64,000 bases of DNA from Methylotenera_A sp046594915 (GTDB lineage: Bacteria; Pseudomonadota; Gammaproteobacteria; Burkholderiales; Methylophilaceae): assembly GCA_046594915.1 (NCBI GenBank), contig JBKJRC010000005.1, positions 186,001 through 250,000 of the forward strand. The letters run 5' to 3'. This document shows, piece after piece, positions 34,442 through 42,671 of this stretch. How positions within the stretch are numbered: the stretch's first letter is position 1; every line of letters starts with the position of its first letter. The notes under the pieces were generated by a model. The model worked only from the letters and a program-made list of their open reading frames with translations, had not been told where the DNA came from and searched no databases. The position numbers and the translations under genes are program-made.

Positions 34442-35713
34442 ATGACTGAACCTACAAACTATCCAGACCCGCAATTATTGACTGCTAATAGCCCGAATGC
34501 CCATATACTGACAGTAAGCGAGCTAAATCGTTTAGCGCGCGAAGTGTTGGAGCAATCTTTTCCGTTATTTTGGGTATCGGGCGAAGTATCCAATTTTACC
34601 CGCGCTGCATCTGGTCATTGGTATTTTTCGCTTAAAGATAGCGCCGCACAAGTCAAATGCGTGATGTTTAAAGGCCGCAATAGTTATGTGGATTTTATAC
34701 CGCGCGAAGGCGATAAGATTGAAGCGCGCTGCACGGTGACTTTATATGAAGCGCGCGGCGACTTTCAGTTAACGGTTGAATTTGTACAGAAAGCCGGTTT
34801 GGGCGCACTGTTTGAAGCGTTCGAAAAGCTCAAAATTAAACTGGATCATGAAGGTTTATTTGATGCGGCGTTTAAAAAGCCAATACCAAAAAATCCGCAA
34901 GCCATCGGCATTGTTACATCCCTTGATGCAGCGGCTTTACGTGACGTATTAACCACTTTAAAACGCCGAAATCCCAATGTAAAAGTGATTATTTATCCAA
35001 CGCCTGTGCAAGGCAAAGGCGCTGCACAATTGATTGCTAAAGCGATTCGTGCAGCAAGTGAACGTGCAGAAGTGGATACGCTGATTATTTGCCGTGGTGG
35101 CGGCAGTATGGAAGATTTGTGGCAATTTAACGAAGAAGTCGTCGCGCGCGCGATTGACGATTGCCCGATTCCGACTATTTCTGGCGTTGGGCACGAAACC
35201 GATTTTACCATTTGCGACTTTGTGGCCGATATGCGTGCTGCCACGCCGACAGCCGCGGCAGAACTGGCTTGCGCAGACATAAAAGTTTTGCAAAATCAAT
35301 TAGTTAACTATCAAAATAGACTGAATAAACAGGTTAACTTTTTGCTGAATCAAGCGGCACAACAGCTGGATTTTTTAGCGCGCAGGCTGATTTCACCTAA
35401 ACAACAAATTGAAATGCGCATATCGCAAATCAAGCAATTACGGCACCGTTTAAATTTAGCCATGCAACAAAATCTGCAAACCAATCAGCAGCGATTATTG
35501 CGATTAAGCAGCAGTATTGCGCAACTGAACCCCAACGCCGTACTAGCAAGAGGTTATGCCATTGTGCGTAGCGAGGTGATGCAAAGTGATTTACTCAATA
35601 ATACAACGCCGCAGTTGATTAAAGATGCGCAACAAATCGCTGCCGAATCTCGATTAGACATTACTTTTTACAAAGGCAGTGCAAAAGCCAAAGTAATTAG
35701 CATTAAAAATTAA
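34442..35713 (+). CDS. xseA: Exodeoxyribonuclease VII large subunit
   Basis: XseA, with XseB, degrades single-stranded DNA. The 423-residue protein has an N-terminal OB fold (VSGEVSNFTRAASGHWYFSLKD, near 35-56), the catalytic domain with GIVTSLDAAALRDVLTTLKRR and DTLIICRGGGSMEDLWQFNEE followed by SGVGHETDFTICDFVAD, and a coiled-coil C-terminal region (about 280-370) that binds XseB. No xseB is in the window. An AT-only 10-base inverted repeat (35704-35735) overlaps the stop. Confidence 0.95.
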   Translation: MTEPTNYPDPQLLTANSPNAHILTVSELNRLAREVLEQSFPLFWVSGEVSNFTRAASGHWYFSLKDSAAQVKCVMFKGRNSYVDFIPREGDKIEARCTVTLYEARGDFQLTVEFVQKAGLGALFEAFEKLKIKLDHEGLFDAAFKKPIPKNPQAIGIVTSLDAAALRDVLTTLKRRNPNVKVIIYPTPVQGKGAAQLIAKAIRAASERAEVDTLIICRGGGSMEDLWQFNEEVVARAIDDCPIPTISGVGHETDFTICDFVADMRAATPTAAAELACADIKVLQNQLVNYQNRLNKQVNFLLNQAAQQLDFLARRLISPKQQIEMRISQIKQLRHRLNLAMQQNLQTNQQRLLRLSSSIAQLNPNAVLARGYAIVRSEVMQSDLLNNTTPQLIKDAQQIAAESRLDITFYKGSAKAKVISIKN

Positions 35714-35735
35714 TGTTTTTAAAGTTTAATTTTTA

Positions 35736-35764
35736 TTGGTTTGCCCGTTTAATTGGTTGATAAT
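35736..35764 (+). promoter_or_regulatory. Sigma-70-type promoter of kup
   Basis: TTGGTT, a 17-base spacer and GATAAT lie 26 bases before the kup start, which suits a short leader of about 20 bases. Confidence 0.45.
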
Positions 35765-35790
35765 ACGCAATCGTATTAGCGCGCATCAAC

Positions 35791-37674
35791 ATGGATAATC
35801 AAACTTCTCACAAAGCAAAACTGCCTACTATGGCGCTAGCCGCTCTGGGCGTTGTATTTGGCGATATTGGTACTAGCCCTTTGTATACCATGAAAGAAAT
35901 TTTTTCAACTGGGCATCACCTACTTCCGCTCAATGCAATGAATGTTTACGGCATTTTGTCGCTTATTACTTGGGCGCTTATCTTAATTGTGTCGGTTAAA
36001 TATGTGGCTTTTATTATGCGCGCCGATAACCGTGGCGAAGGCGGCATAATGGCTTTGCTGGCGTTGGCTTCACGCAATGCTGTCGGTGATAGCAAAAAAC
36101 AGCGCAATATCATGTTGTTAGGCATTTTAGGCGCATGCATGTTTTATGCCGATGGCATGATTACGCCTGCCATTTCGGTATTGTCTGCGGTAGAAGGTCT
36201 GGAAGTTGCTGCGCCCAGCCTGCACGCGGCGATTGTGCCGATTACGCTAGTGGTATTATTTTTACTGTTTTGGGCGCAAAGCAAGGGTACGGCGGTTGTA
36301 GGCGCGCTGTTTGGGCCCGTGATGTTGTTGTGGTTTGGTACTTTGGGTTTGTTAGGCATCTTGAATATTCTGCATGACCCGACGATTTTAAATGCACTTA
36401 ACCCTATTTATGCGATTAAATTTTTTGCAATTCAGCCTTGGGTTGCTTTTGTTGCATTGGGCGCAGTGGTGCTGGCAGTGACTGGCGCAGAGGCTTTATA
36501 CGCCGATATGGGGCATTTTGGCCGTTACCCTATTCGCCTGGCCTGGTTTGGCTTTGTGTTGCCGGCGTTATTACTCAATTATTTTGGCCAAGGCGCGTTA
36601 ATATTGCATAACGCCGCAACCATTAAAAACCCGTTTTATTTATTGGCACCAGAATGGGCGTTATTCCCGCTGATTATTTTAGCGACATTAGCCACTGTCA
36701 TCGCCTCGCAGGCCGTCATCACTGGTGCGTTTTCAGTATCGCGCCAAGCCTTGCAATTGGGCTATTTACCGCGCATGCATATTCAACACACCTCTGAAAG
36801 CGAGCAAGGTCAAGTCTACATGCCGCGCGTTAATTGGGGCTTAATGCTGGGCGTGATGGCGTTAGTGCTTGGCTTTGGCAGTTCAGGCGACTTGGCCGCG
36901 GCGTATGGCATTGCCGTAACGGGTGACATGGTGATCACTACCTTGTTGGCATCGGTTGTGTTTACCGAAATTTGGCGCTGGAGCAAATTAAAAACTGGTT
37001 TATTAATCGCTTTGTTTTTAACGATTGATTTAGCATTTTTCGGCGCAAACGTGCTAAAAATCCCAGATGGCGGCTGGGTGCCGCTGGTTATCGGCGTAGT
37101 TATTTTTGTGTTGATGCTCACGTGGAAAAACGGCCGAACCTTAGTTTATAGCCGATTAAAATCTGAATCGATGGCGATTGAACCATTTATTGAGGCGATT
37201 GGCGCGCATCCGCCGCCACGCGTGCCGGGCATTGCGGTATTTATGACACCCAATCCAGAAGGCGTGCCGCATGCCATGTTGCATAATTTAAAACACAATA
37301 AAGTGCTGCACGAAAAAGTGATGATTTTAACCGTTAAGTTTTTAGACGTGCCACATACTAATTTAGAAGAGCGCGTCACGGTGGAGGCGATGTTGCATGA
37401 ATTTTATCGCGTTACTGTGCGCTATGGCTTTAAAGACGAGCCTGATTTGCCGCGCGACCTAGCACTTTGTGCCAGCAGAGGATTAACGGTAGAGCCTATG
37501 GATACATCGTTTTTTATCGGTAAAGAAATTTTGATTGTCTCAGAAAAATCTGAAATGGCGATTTGGCGTAAAAAAATATTTGTCGGCTTATTTCGCACCG
37601 CAGAAACCATCACCAACCAATTTAAATTGCCGCCTAATCGCGTTGTAGAATTAGGTTCGCAGCTTAAAATTTAA
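35791..37674 (+). CDS. kup: Low-affinity potassium uptake protein Kup
   Basis: Kup imports potassium with protons. The 627-residue protein has the start LGVVFGDIGTSPLYTMKEIF (near 18), twelve predicted helices to about residue 460, and a cytoplasmic C-terminal domain (HPPPRVPGIAVFMTPNPEGVPHAMLHNLKHNKVLHE). LYADMGHFGRYPIRLAW and PNRVVELGSQLKI at the very end are family signatures. Length matches the usual 620-630. It stands alone between xseA and the M48 protease, with its own promoter candidate. Confidence 0.96.
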   Translation: MDNQTSHKAKLPTMALAALGVVFGDIGTSPLYTMKEIFSTGHHLLPLNAMNVYGILSLITWALILIVSVKYVAFIMRADNRGEGGIMALLALASRNAVGDSKKQRNIMLLGILGACMFYADGMITPAISVLSAVEGLEVAAPSLHAAIVPITLVVLFLLFWAQSKGTAVVGALFGPVMLLWFGTLGLLGILNILHDPTILNALNPIYAIKFFAIQPWVAFVALGAVVLAVTGAEALYADMGHFGRYPIRLAWFGFVLPALLLNYFGQGALILHNAATIKNPFYLLAPEWALFPLIILATLATVIASQAVITGAFSVSRQALQLGYLPRMHIQHTSESEQGQVYMPRVNWGLMLGVMALVLGFGSSGDLAAAYGIAVTGDMVITTLLASVVFTEIWRWSKLKTGLLIALFLTIDLAFFGANVLKIPDGGWVPLVIGVVIFVLMLTWKNGRTLVYSRLKSESMAIEPFIEAIGAHPPPRVPGIAVFMTPNPEGVPHAMLHNLKHNKVLHEKVMILTVKFLDVPHTNLEERVTVEAMLHEFYRVTVRYGFKDEPDLPRDLALCASRGLTVEPMDTSFFIGKEILIVSEKSEMAIWRKKIFVGLFRTAETITNQFKLPPNRVVELGSQLKI

Positions 37675-37822
37675 TGCAAAAAGCCTGCCTAAAAACGCAT
37701 ATCAACCTTTTTGTTGCTGAAACGTTTATGCGCTATTCATCATTTAAACGCCATTTTTGTCTATTTTTAATTGCATAATTTTAGGAAAATATCTTTAGAA
37801 AACACTACCTTAGGAAACCATC

Positions 37823-38638
37823 ATGAAAAAAATCACCGCTATTGTGTTAACCGCCATTTCCCTGCAGCTGGCTGGCTGCGCCACCACCACCCAAGATAGC
37901 GTTTCTGGCGTTAAGCGTTCGCAGTTATTGCTGATGCCTGCTGGCACTGTCGATACCATGTCTGCGCAGGCGTATACCGAGACATTAAAAAAAGCCGATC
38001 AGAAAAATACGCTCAACGTAGATAAAGCCATGTTGCAACGTGTACGTGGCATTTCCAATAAGTTAATCGCACAAGTGGGCGTATTTCGCCCAGATGCCAC
38101 CAACTGGAAATGGGAGGTTAATGTTGAAAAGAACGACCAAGTCAATGCTTACTGTATGCCTGGTGGCAAAATCATGGTGTTTTCTGGTTTGATTGAAAAA
38201 ATCCAGGCAACCGATGACGAGCTTGCCGCGGTAATCGGCCATGAAATCGCCCATGCACTGCGTGAACATGGCCGCGAGCGTATGTCGCAAGCCTATGTAC
38301 AACAATTTGGCCTGCAAGCGCTGGCCGCTTTTGCCACTGGCACGGCAGGCGGCGTTGCTGTGCAGGCTGCAGGTGCTGGTTCACAGTTGTTTTTTGCGTT
38401 ACCAAATGGCCGCGAGCAAGAACGTGAGGCCGATAAAATGGGTTTAGAGCTGGCAGCGCGCGCCGGTTTTAACCCAGATGCGGCGGTGACTTTATGGCAA
38501 AAAATGAGCGCTCTAAACAAAAATGCACCACCAGAATTTTTTAGCACGCATCCAGCCAGCGCAAATCGTATCGCTGAATTAAAAGCATTGGCACCAAAAG
38601 TAAGGCCTTTATACGAAGCAGCCAAAGCGGGGAAATAA
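37823..38638 (+). CDS. M48-family metalloprotease lipoprotein (LoiP/YcaL-like)
   Basis: The 271-residue protein has a lipoprotein signal (SLQLAGC, Cys19), the zinc motif HEIAHALREH (HExxH) near 140 and the third ligand in REQEREADKMGLELAARAGF. It resembles outer-membrane LoiP/YcaL-type proteases that handle misfolded outer-membrane proteins. There is no TPR domain, unlike BepA. The part GLEKIQATDDELAAVIGHE precedes the site as in the family. It is monocistronic, followed by a stem-loop. Confidence 0.9.
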   Translation: MKKITAIVLTAISLQLAGCATTTQDSVSGVKRSQLLLMPAGTVDTMSAQAYTETLKKADQKNTLNVDKAMLQRVRGISNKLIAQVGVFRPDATNWKWEVNVEKNDQVNAYCMPGGKIMVFSGLIEKIQATDDELAAVIGHEIAHALREHGRERMSQAYVQQFGLQALAAFATGTAGGVAVQAAGAGSQLFFALPNGREQEREADKMGLELAARAGFNPDAAVTLWQKMSALNKNAPPEFFSTHPASANRIAELKALAPKVRPLYEAAKAGK

Positions 38639-38644
38639 TCAATA

Positions 38645-38677
38645 TTTAAGCCAAATTTAGTGTTAACTTGGCTTAAA
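38645..38677 (+). terminator. Stem-loop after the M48 protease gene
   Basis: TTTAAGCCAA pairs perfectly with TTGGCTTAAA around a 13-base loop, seven bases after the stop. There is no T-run, so termination strength is uncertain; it may protect the 3' end instead. Confidence 0.45.
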
Positions 38678-38713
38678 TTACAAGCGCATTGCTCACTACA
38701 CTGCGCTTCATTT

Positions 38714-38755
38714 CTAGGCTTTATTTCTAAAGCTTTATTTTTAGGCTTTATTTTT
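38714..38755 (+). repeat. Three tandem GCTTTATTT units
   Basis: GCTTTATTT occurs at 38718, 38732 and 38745 with 13-14 base spacing, each in the surroundings CTAGGCTTTATTTCTA or close variants. It lies in the leader of dapD. Confidence 0.6.
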
Positions 38756-38775
38756 GGCTAAATGTTGAACTAGGT

Positions 38776-38781
38776 TAAAAT
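38776..38781 (+). promoter_or_regulatory. Candidate -10 element of dapD
   Basis: TAAAAT in GGTTAAAATAACGC lies 37 bases before the dapD start, matching the position and flanks of the elements before purB, yffB and purL. Confidence 0.4.
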
Positions 38782-38817
38782 AACGCTTTTGTTTCATTAA
38801 TTACATCTGAGAACTTT

Positions 38818-39645
38818 ATGGATCCACGTCAAAGTATTATCGAAGCCGCGTTTGAAGACCGCGCCAATATTAACCCAGCCAACGCCACGCCACAATTAAA
38901 AACGCAGGTTGAATCGGTGCTCAAAGATTTAGACGCAGGCGTTTTGCGCGTAGCCAGCCGCATTGGCGGCACGCAAACCTGGGAAACGCATCAATGGCTA
39001 AAAAAAGCCGTATTGCTGTCCTTTAGATTGGATGACAATGTCTTGATGGACGATGGCGTGACGAAATACTTTGACAAAGTGCCGCCAAAATTTGCCGATT
39101 ACACCGAAGCAGACTTTAAAGCGGGCGGGTTCCGTGTGGTGCCAAACGCGATTGTGCGGCGCGGCTCGTTTATTGGTAAAAGCGCCGTGTTAATGCCGTC
39201 ATACGTCAATATCGGCGCTTATGTTGGCGAAGGCACAATGGTTGATACCTGGGCCACAGTCGGTTCATGCGCGCAAATCGGCAAAAACGTGCACTTATCT
39301 GGCGGCGTAGGTATTGGCGGCGTATTAGAACCCGTGCAAGCTGGGCCAACTATTATTGGCGACAACTGTTTTGTTGGCGCACGCAGTGAAGTGGTTGAAG
39401 GCGTGATCGTAGAAGATAACTGCGTGATTTCGATGGGCGTGTATATTGGCCAAAGCACGAAAATATACGACCGCGAAACAGGCGAAGTATTTTATGGTCG
39501 CGTGCCGGCTGGCTCTGTGGTGGTTGCGGGCAATTTACCTTCAAAAGATGGCAGCTACAGCTTATATTGCGCGGTGATCGTTAAAAAAGTCGATGCAAAA
39601 ACCTTGGGCAAAGTTGGTATTAACGAATTGCTACGCGGCATTTAA
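38818..39645 (+). CDS. dapD: Tetrahydrodipicolinate N-succinyltransferase
   Basis: DapD succinylates tetrahydrodipicolinate in the lysine/diaminopimelate pathway. The 275-residue protein has the N-terminal helical domain and a left-handed beta helix with hexapeptide repeats (about 105-230: VLMPSYVNIGAYVGEGTMVDTWATVGSCAQIG, IIGDNCFVGARSEVVEGVIV). RVPAGSVVVAGNLPSKDG near the end is diagnostic. A strong terminator follows 130 bases after the stop. dapE, two steps later in the pathway, lies 3 kb downstream. Confidence 0.97.
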   Translation: MDPRQSIIEAAFEDRANINPANATPQLKTQVESVLKDLDAGVLRVASRIGGTQTWETHQWLKKAVLLSFRLDDNVLMDDGVTKYFDKVPPKFADYTEADFKAGGFRVVPNAIVRRGSFIGKSAVLMPSYVNIGAYVGEGTMVDTWATVGSCAQIGKNVHLSGGVGIGGVLEPVQAGPTIIGDNCFVGARSEVVEGVIVEDNCVISMGVYIGQSTKIYDRETGEVFYGRVPAGSVVVAGNLPSKDGSYSLYCAVIVKKVDAKTLGKVGINELLRGI

Positions 39646-39734
39646 TTAGCGCTTAATATTGGGCAACATAAACGCTGGTTATTCGACATTTTTATAGGTT
39701 AATTTTAATTAAATAGTGCTTACTATATATTTTC

Positions 39735-39762
39735 AGTTATATAAATATATTTTTATATAACT
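39735..39762. repeat. AT-only inverted repeat between dapD and the GGDEF-EAL gene
   Basis: AGTTATATAAA pairs perfectly with TTTATATAACT around a 6-base loop. It stands 16 bases before the dapD terminator and is almost purely A/T. Confidence 0.65.
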
Positions 39763-39777
39763 AAATTTATCCTACAG

Positions 39778-39819
39778 ACCATACTGTTTGCGCGCCAATG
39801 CAAACAGTATGGTTTTTTT
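39778..39819 (+). terminator. Rho-independent terminator after dapD
   Basis: ACCATACTGTTTGC pairs perfectly over 14 bases with GCAAACAGTATGGT, with an 8-base loop and six further T residues. It insulates dapD from the GGDEF-EAL gene. Confidence 0.88.
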
Positions 39820-39927
39820 GTCGCGTTATCTTGCGCGCCCGATAACGCATTAAATATGATGTGGCACAGTAGTTGCTTATCTTATATTCAAAAATAACAT
39901 GAATAATCTTGAAGATAAACAATAATC

Positions 39928-42066
39928 ATGCAAATCCATTACGACATTTGGCTTATATTGCTCTCGCTACTGGCAAGTAGCTTTGCGATGTATATCACTT
40001 TTGGGTTTATTGAGCATCTTTATCGTACCGCATCCCGCCACAGAAAATCGCTATTCAAGCTCTACTCAATGGCGATTGGCACCGGTTTATGGGCCATTCA
40101 TTTTATTAATCTGCTCATATTCCATGGCGATCAGGTATTCACGATATTTTCATTTGCCATGTTGGCTTCCTGGTTAGTTGCGATTAGCATTGGCTTTAGT
40201 TTATGCGCCATCACCAGCAAAAAAATCATCACGTTTAAACAGTTAACCTTGGGTGGTGTGGTCATTAGTTTGGGCAGCTACCTGATGTTTTATTTAGCGC
40301 TAAGCGGCATAAATGATACCAACAGTCTGTGGCAATTTACCACCTCTATTTCTTTTGATACGCTGTCATTGTTGTTTGCGTTCTGCGTCGCATTAGGTTC
40401 TGCGTTGTTTTGTTTAGCTACATTATCCTGGATGAAAGATTATGCGGGAGAAAACAAGCTGTTTATTAAACTTATTTTCTCGCTTATTATGGGCGTCACC
40501 ATTTTAGCCGTGCACGCCATATTTAACGCCTCCGTTTCTGTGCAAACGTACGCAGTTCATGCGTCCAGTTTGCTGCTTGCTGATAAGACTTTATCGGCAA
40601 TTGTCATTGCGCTCGGTTTGGTTTGCCTATTTTTATTAGCGTTTGTCGCGGCTTTATATTACGAAAAATTTGGCGTCAGCTCATTTCAAATCAGCATGAT
40701 GGATCAACACATTCATCCTGATACAAGCTCAAGCTACAAAGATCCGCTGACACAATTACCGAATCGGCGCGCGTTTCAGCGTGAACTGGAAACAGCGATC
40801 AAACGCAGCACGCGCGCAGGCAGCACCATTGCGCTTGCCTACATTGACTTAGACCATTTCAAACCGATTAATGACAGTTACGGCCATCATGTTGGCGATG
40901 CGGTGCTGATGTCAGTTGCGCAACGTTTAAATACTGCGGTGCGGGTTTGCGATTCGGTAGCGCGGCTTGGTGGCGATGAATTTGTGGCGTTAATTGAAGA
41001 GATTAAATCGGATGAAGATATTATCCCTATCGTAAAACGCATCGTGCAATCGATTAAAGAGCCATTTTTTGTAGATGGCCAGCAAATCGAGATTTCATGT
41101 TCAGTCGGCATTGCGGTTTACCCGCGCGATGGCGATATTGAAAAACTGATGATTTGTGCCGATGCCGCCATGTATAAAGCCAAAGAAAATGGTAAAAATC
41201 AGTTCAAATTTTTTGATGCTGAAATCGAATCCGCCTCAGATTTGATGCAAGAAATGCAGCGCGATTTACAAACTGCCATCAAAAACCATCAATTTAGCCT
41301 GGTGTTTCAACCCAAAGTGCATTGCAAAACACAATCGCCAATCGGTGCCGAGGCTTTAATTCGCTGGAATCACCCAACTAAAGGCGTGATTTTACCGATT
41401 ACGTTTATCCCCGCGGCCGAACGTTTTGGCTTGATTAACCAGATTAATGATTGGGTGATTGAAGAAGGCTGCCGCGCCATTCATCGCGCTAAAGAAACGG
41501 GTTTCGACCTGAAAATTTCTATCAATCTGGCGCCGCAACAATTTAGAAACCCACAGTTGGTGGATGAAATTTTACGTTTGCGCAAACGCTATAAAATACC
41601 GGCAGAAAACTTGATGTTTGAAATTAAAGAAACCACTGCGATTAAAAATGAAGGCCAATTTAAGCACTTGCTGCGTCAGTTTAAAGCCGCCAATATTAAA
41701 GTAGCCTTAGATGACTTTGGCTCGCATCAATTTAGTTTAAGTTATTTGCAGCACTTAAATATCGACGAAGTGAAGCTGGATAAAATATTTATCGCGCAAA
41801 TTAATGAAAATAAAGCATCGCGTGCGCTGGTCGATGCTGTGATTCGCCTGGCGCATGCGCTGAATTTAAATGTAGTGGCGGAAGGTGTAGAAACCGAAGC
41901 GCAACGCCAAGCGCTGGCTGAACTCGGTTGCGATCAAATGCAAGGTTATTTATTCTCCAAACCGATTTCTGAGGATAAGTTACTCAAACTATTTAAACAA
42001 CTTAGCAGCAGCTTTGAGTCAAGTGGCGAATTTTTAATTTCAGATTATCAATCAGAAGCAGCATAA
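39928..42066 (+). CDS. Diguanylate cyclase/phosphodiesterase with degenerate MHYT sensor
   Basis: The 712-residue protein has a seven-helix N-terminal MHYT-like region (1-255), a GGDEF domain and an EAL domain. RLGGDEFVAL (348-352) is intact with an RVCD inhibitory I-site five residues ahead. EAL is at 475-477 (GAEALIRW), with FEIKETTAI, ALDDFG and VAEGVETEAQ kept, so both activities are plausible. The MHYT metal motifs are damaged: GTGLWAIHFINLL and GVTILAVHAIFNA keep His58 and His196 but lose the Met partners. It splits dapD from yffB-dapE and has its own leader after a terminator. Confidence 0.93.
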   Translation: MQIHYDIWLILLSLLASSFAMYITFGFIEHLYRTASRHRKSLFKLYSMAIGTGLWAIHFINLLIFHGDQVFTIFSFAMLASWLVAISIGFSLCAITSKKIITFKQLTLGGVVISLGSYLMFYLALSGINDTNSLWQFTTSISFDTLSLLFAFCVALGSALFCLATLSWMKDYAGENKLFIKLIFSLIMGVTILAVHAIFNASVSVQTYAVHASSLLLADKTLSAIVIALGLVCLFLLAFVAALYYEKFGVSSFQISMMDQHIHPDTSSSYKDPLTQLPNRRAFQRELETAIKRSTRAGSTIALAYIDLDHFKPINDSYGHHVGDAVLMSVAQRLNTAVRVCDSVARLGGDEFVALIEEIKSDEDIIPIVKRIVQSIKEPFFVDGQQIEISCSVGIAVYPRDGDIEKLMICADAAMYKAKENGKNQFKFFDAEIESASDLMQEMQRDLQTAIKNHQFSLVFQPKVHCKTQSPIGAEALIRWNHPTKGVILPITFIPAAERFGLINQINDWVIEEGCRAIHRAKETGFDLKISINLAPQQFRNPQLVDEILRLRKRYKIPAENLMFEIKETTAIKNEGQFKHLLRQFKAANIKVALDDFGSHQFSLSYLQHLNIDEVKLDKIFIAQINENKASRALVDAVIRLAHALNLNVVAEGVETEAQRQALAELGCDQMQGYLFSKPISEDKLLKLFKQLSSSFESSGEFLISDYQSEAA

Positions 42067-42092
42067 ACACGACACAGGGTAATGCGAGATGT

Positions 42093-42098
42093 TAAAAT
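42093..42098 (+). promoter_or_regulatory. Candidate -10 element of yffB
   Basis: TAAAAT in GTTAAAATAAGGC lies 27 bases before the TTG start of the ArsC-family gene. Confidence 0.35.
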
Positions 42099-42125
42099 AA
42101 GGCTTAAAATTGATTAAGGCTTATT

Positions 42126-42503
42126 TTGCAAATACCCATGAAACTTTACGGCATTGCCAACTGCAGCACGGTTAAAAAGGCGCGTGATTGGCTTACAGCG
42201 CATCAAATTTCTGTTGAATTTCACGACTTTAAAAAACAAGGCATTACAGCCGCAGACTTAACCAATTGGCTTGCACAAATTTCACACGAAAAACTCATTA
42301 ACCGCGCAGGCCTTACCTGGCGCGGTTTAGATCAAGAAACCAAAAACAGCATTAACCAAAATAGTACCCTCGACCATGCCTCCGCGATTGCAATAATGCA
42401 AACTAAAACCAGCTTGATTAAACGTCCTTTGCTGGTTAAAAATAATGTCATTTTATGTGCGGGTTTCGATGAAAATCGCTATGCAGAAATTTTTAATATC
42501 TAA
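42126..42503 (+). CDS. yffB: ArsC/Spx-family reductase-like protein (YffB)
   Basis: The protein has the thioredoxin-like ArsC fold: MKLYGIANCSTVKKARDWL near the start with a single active-site Cys, VEFHDFKKQGI, and IKRPLLVKNN near the end. It matches YffB, a glutathione-using relative of ArsC whose substrate is not settled. The TTG at 42126 has AAGG at proper distance; the ATG at 42138, where homologues start, does not. It is next to dapE, its usual neighbour in betaproteobacteria. Confidence 0.88.
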   Translation: MQIPMKLYGIANCSTVKKARDWLTAHQISVEFHDFKKQGITAADLTNWLAQISHEKLINRAGLTWRGLDQETKNSINQNSTLDHASAIAIMQTKTSLIKRPLLVKNNVILCAGFDENRYAEIFNI

Positions 42504-42504
42504 A

Positions 42505-42572
42505 ATTTGCACGACTTTTTGATTTGAGCCACTTTGCGATATGAGCCACTTGGCGATTTGCGCGACTTAACA
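42505..42572 (+). repeat. Four 17-bp tandem repeats after the yffB stop
   Basis: The units are ATTTGCACGACTTTTTG, ATTTGAGCCACTTTGCG, ATATGAGCCACTTGGCG and ATTTGCGCGACTTAACA, in strict 17-base register starting 2 bases after the stop. The last unit runs into a 17-bp hairpin. Confidence 0.8.
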
Positions 42573-42602
42573 CATTTTTTAAGTCAAAAAATGTGTTAAG
42601 TC
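42564..42602 (+). terminator. Perfect 17-bp stem-loop upstream of dapE
   Basis: GACTTAACACATTTTTT pairs over all 17 bases with AAAAAATGTGTTAAGTC, with the 5-base loop AAGTC. It probably ends the yffB transcript, although the following TTATTATA is only a weak U-tract. Its left arm lies in the fourth 17-bp repeat. Confidence 0.6.
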
Positions 42603-42671
42603 TTATTATAAAATCACACTATTGAATTAAAAAGTGAGATTGAATTAAAAGTTAAATGAAAGTTTTAAGCC

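Noticed and set aside
35704..35735. A/T-only inverted repeat at the xseA stop as a terminator
   Set aside because: A 10-bp stem with no G-C pairs is too unstable to be claimed as a rho-independent terminator.
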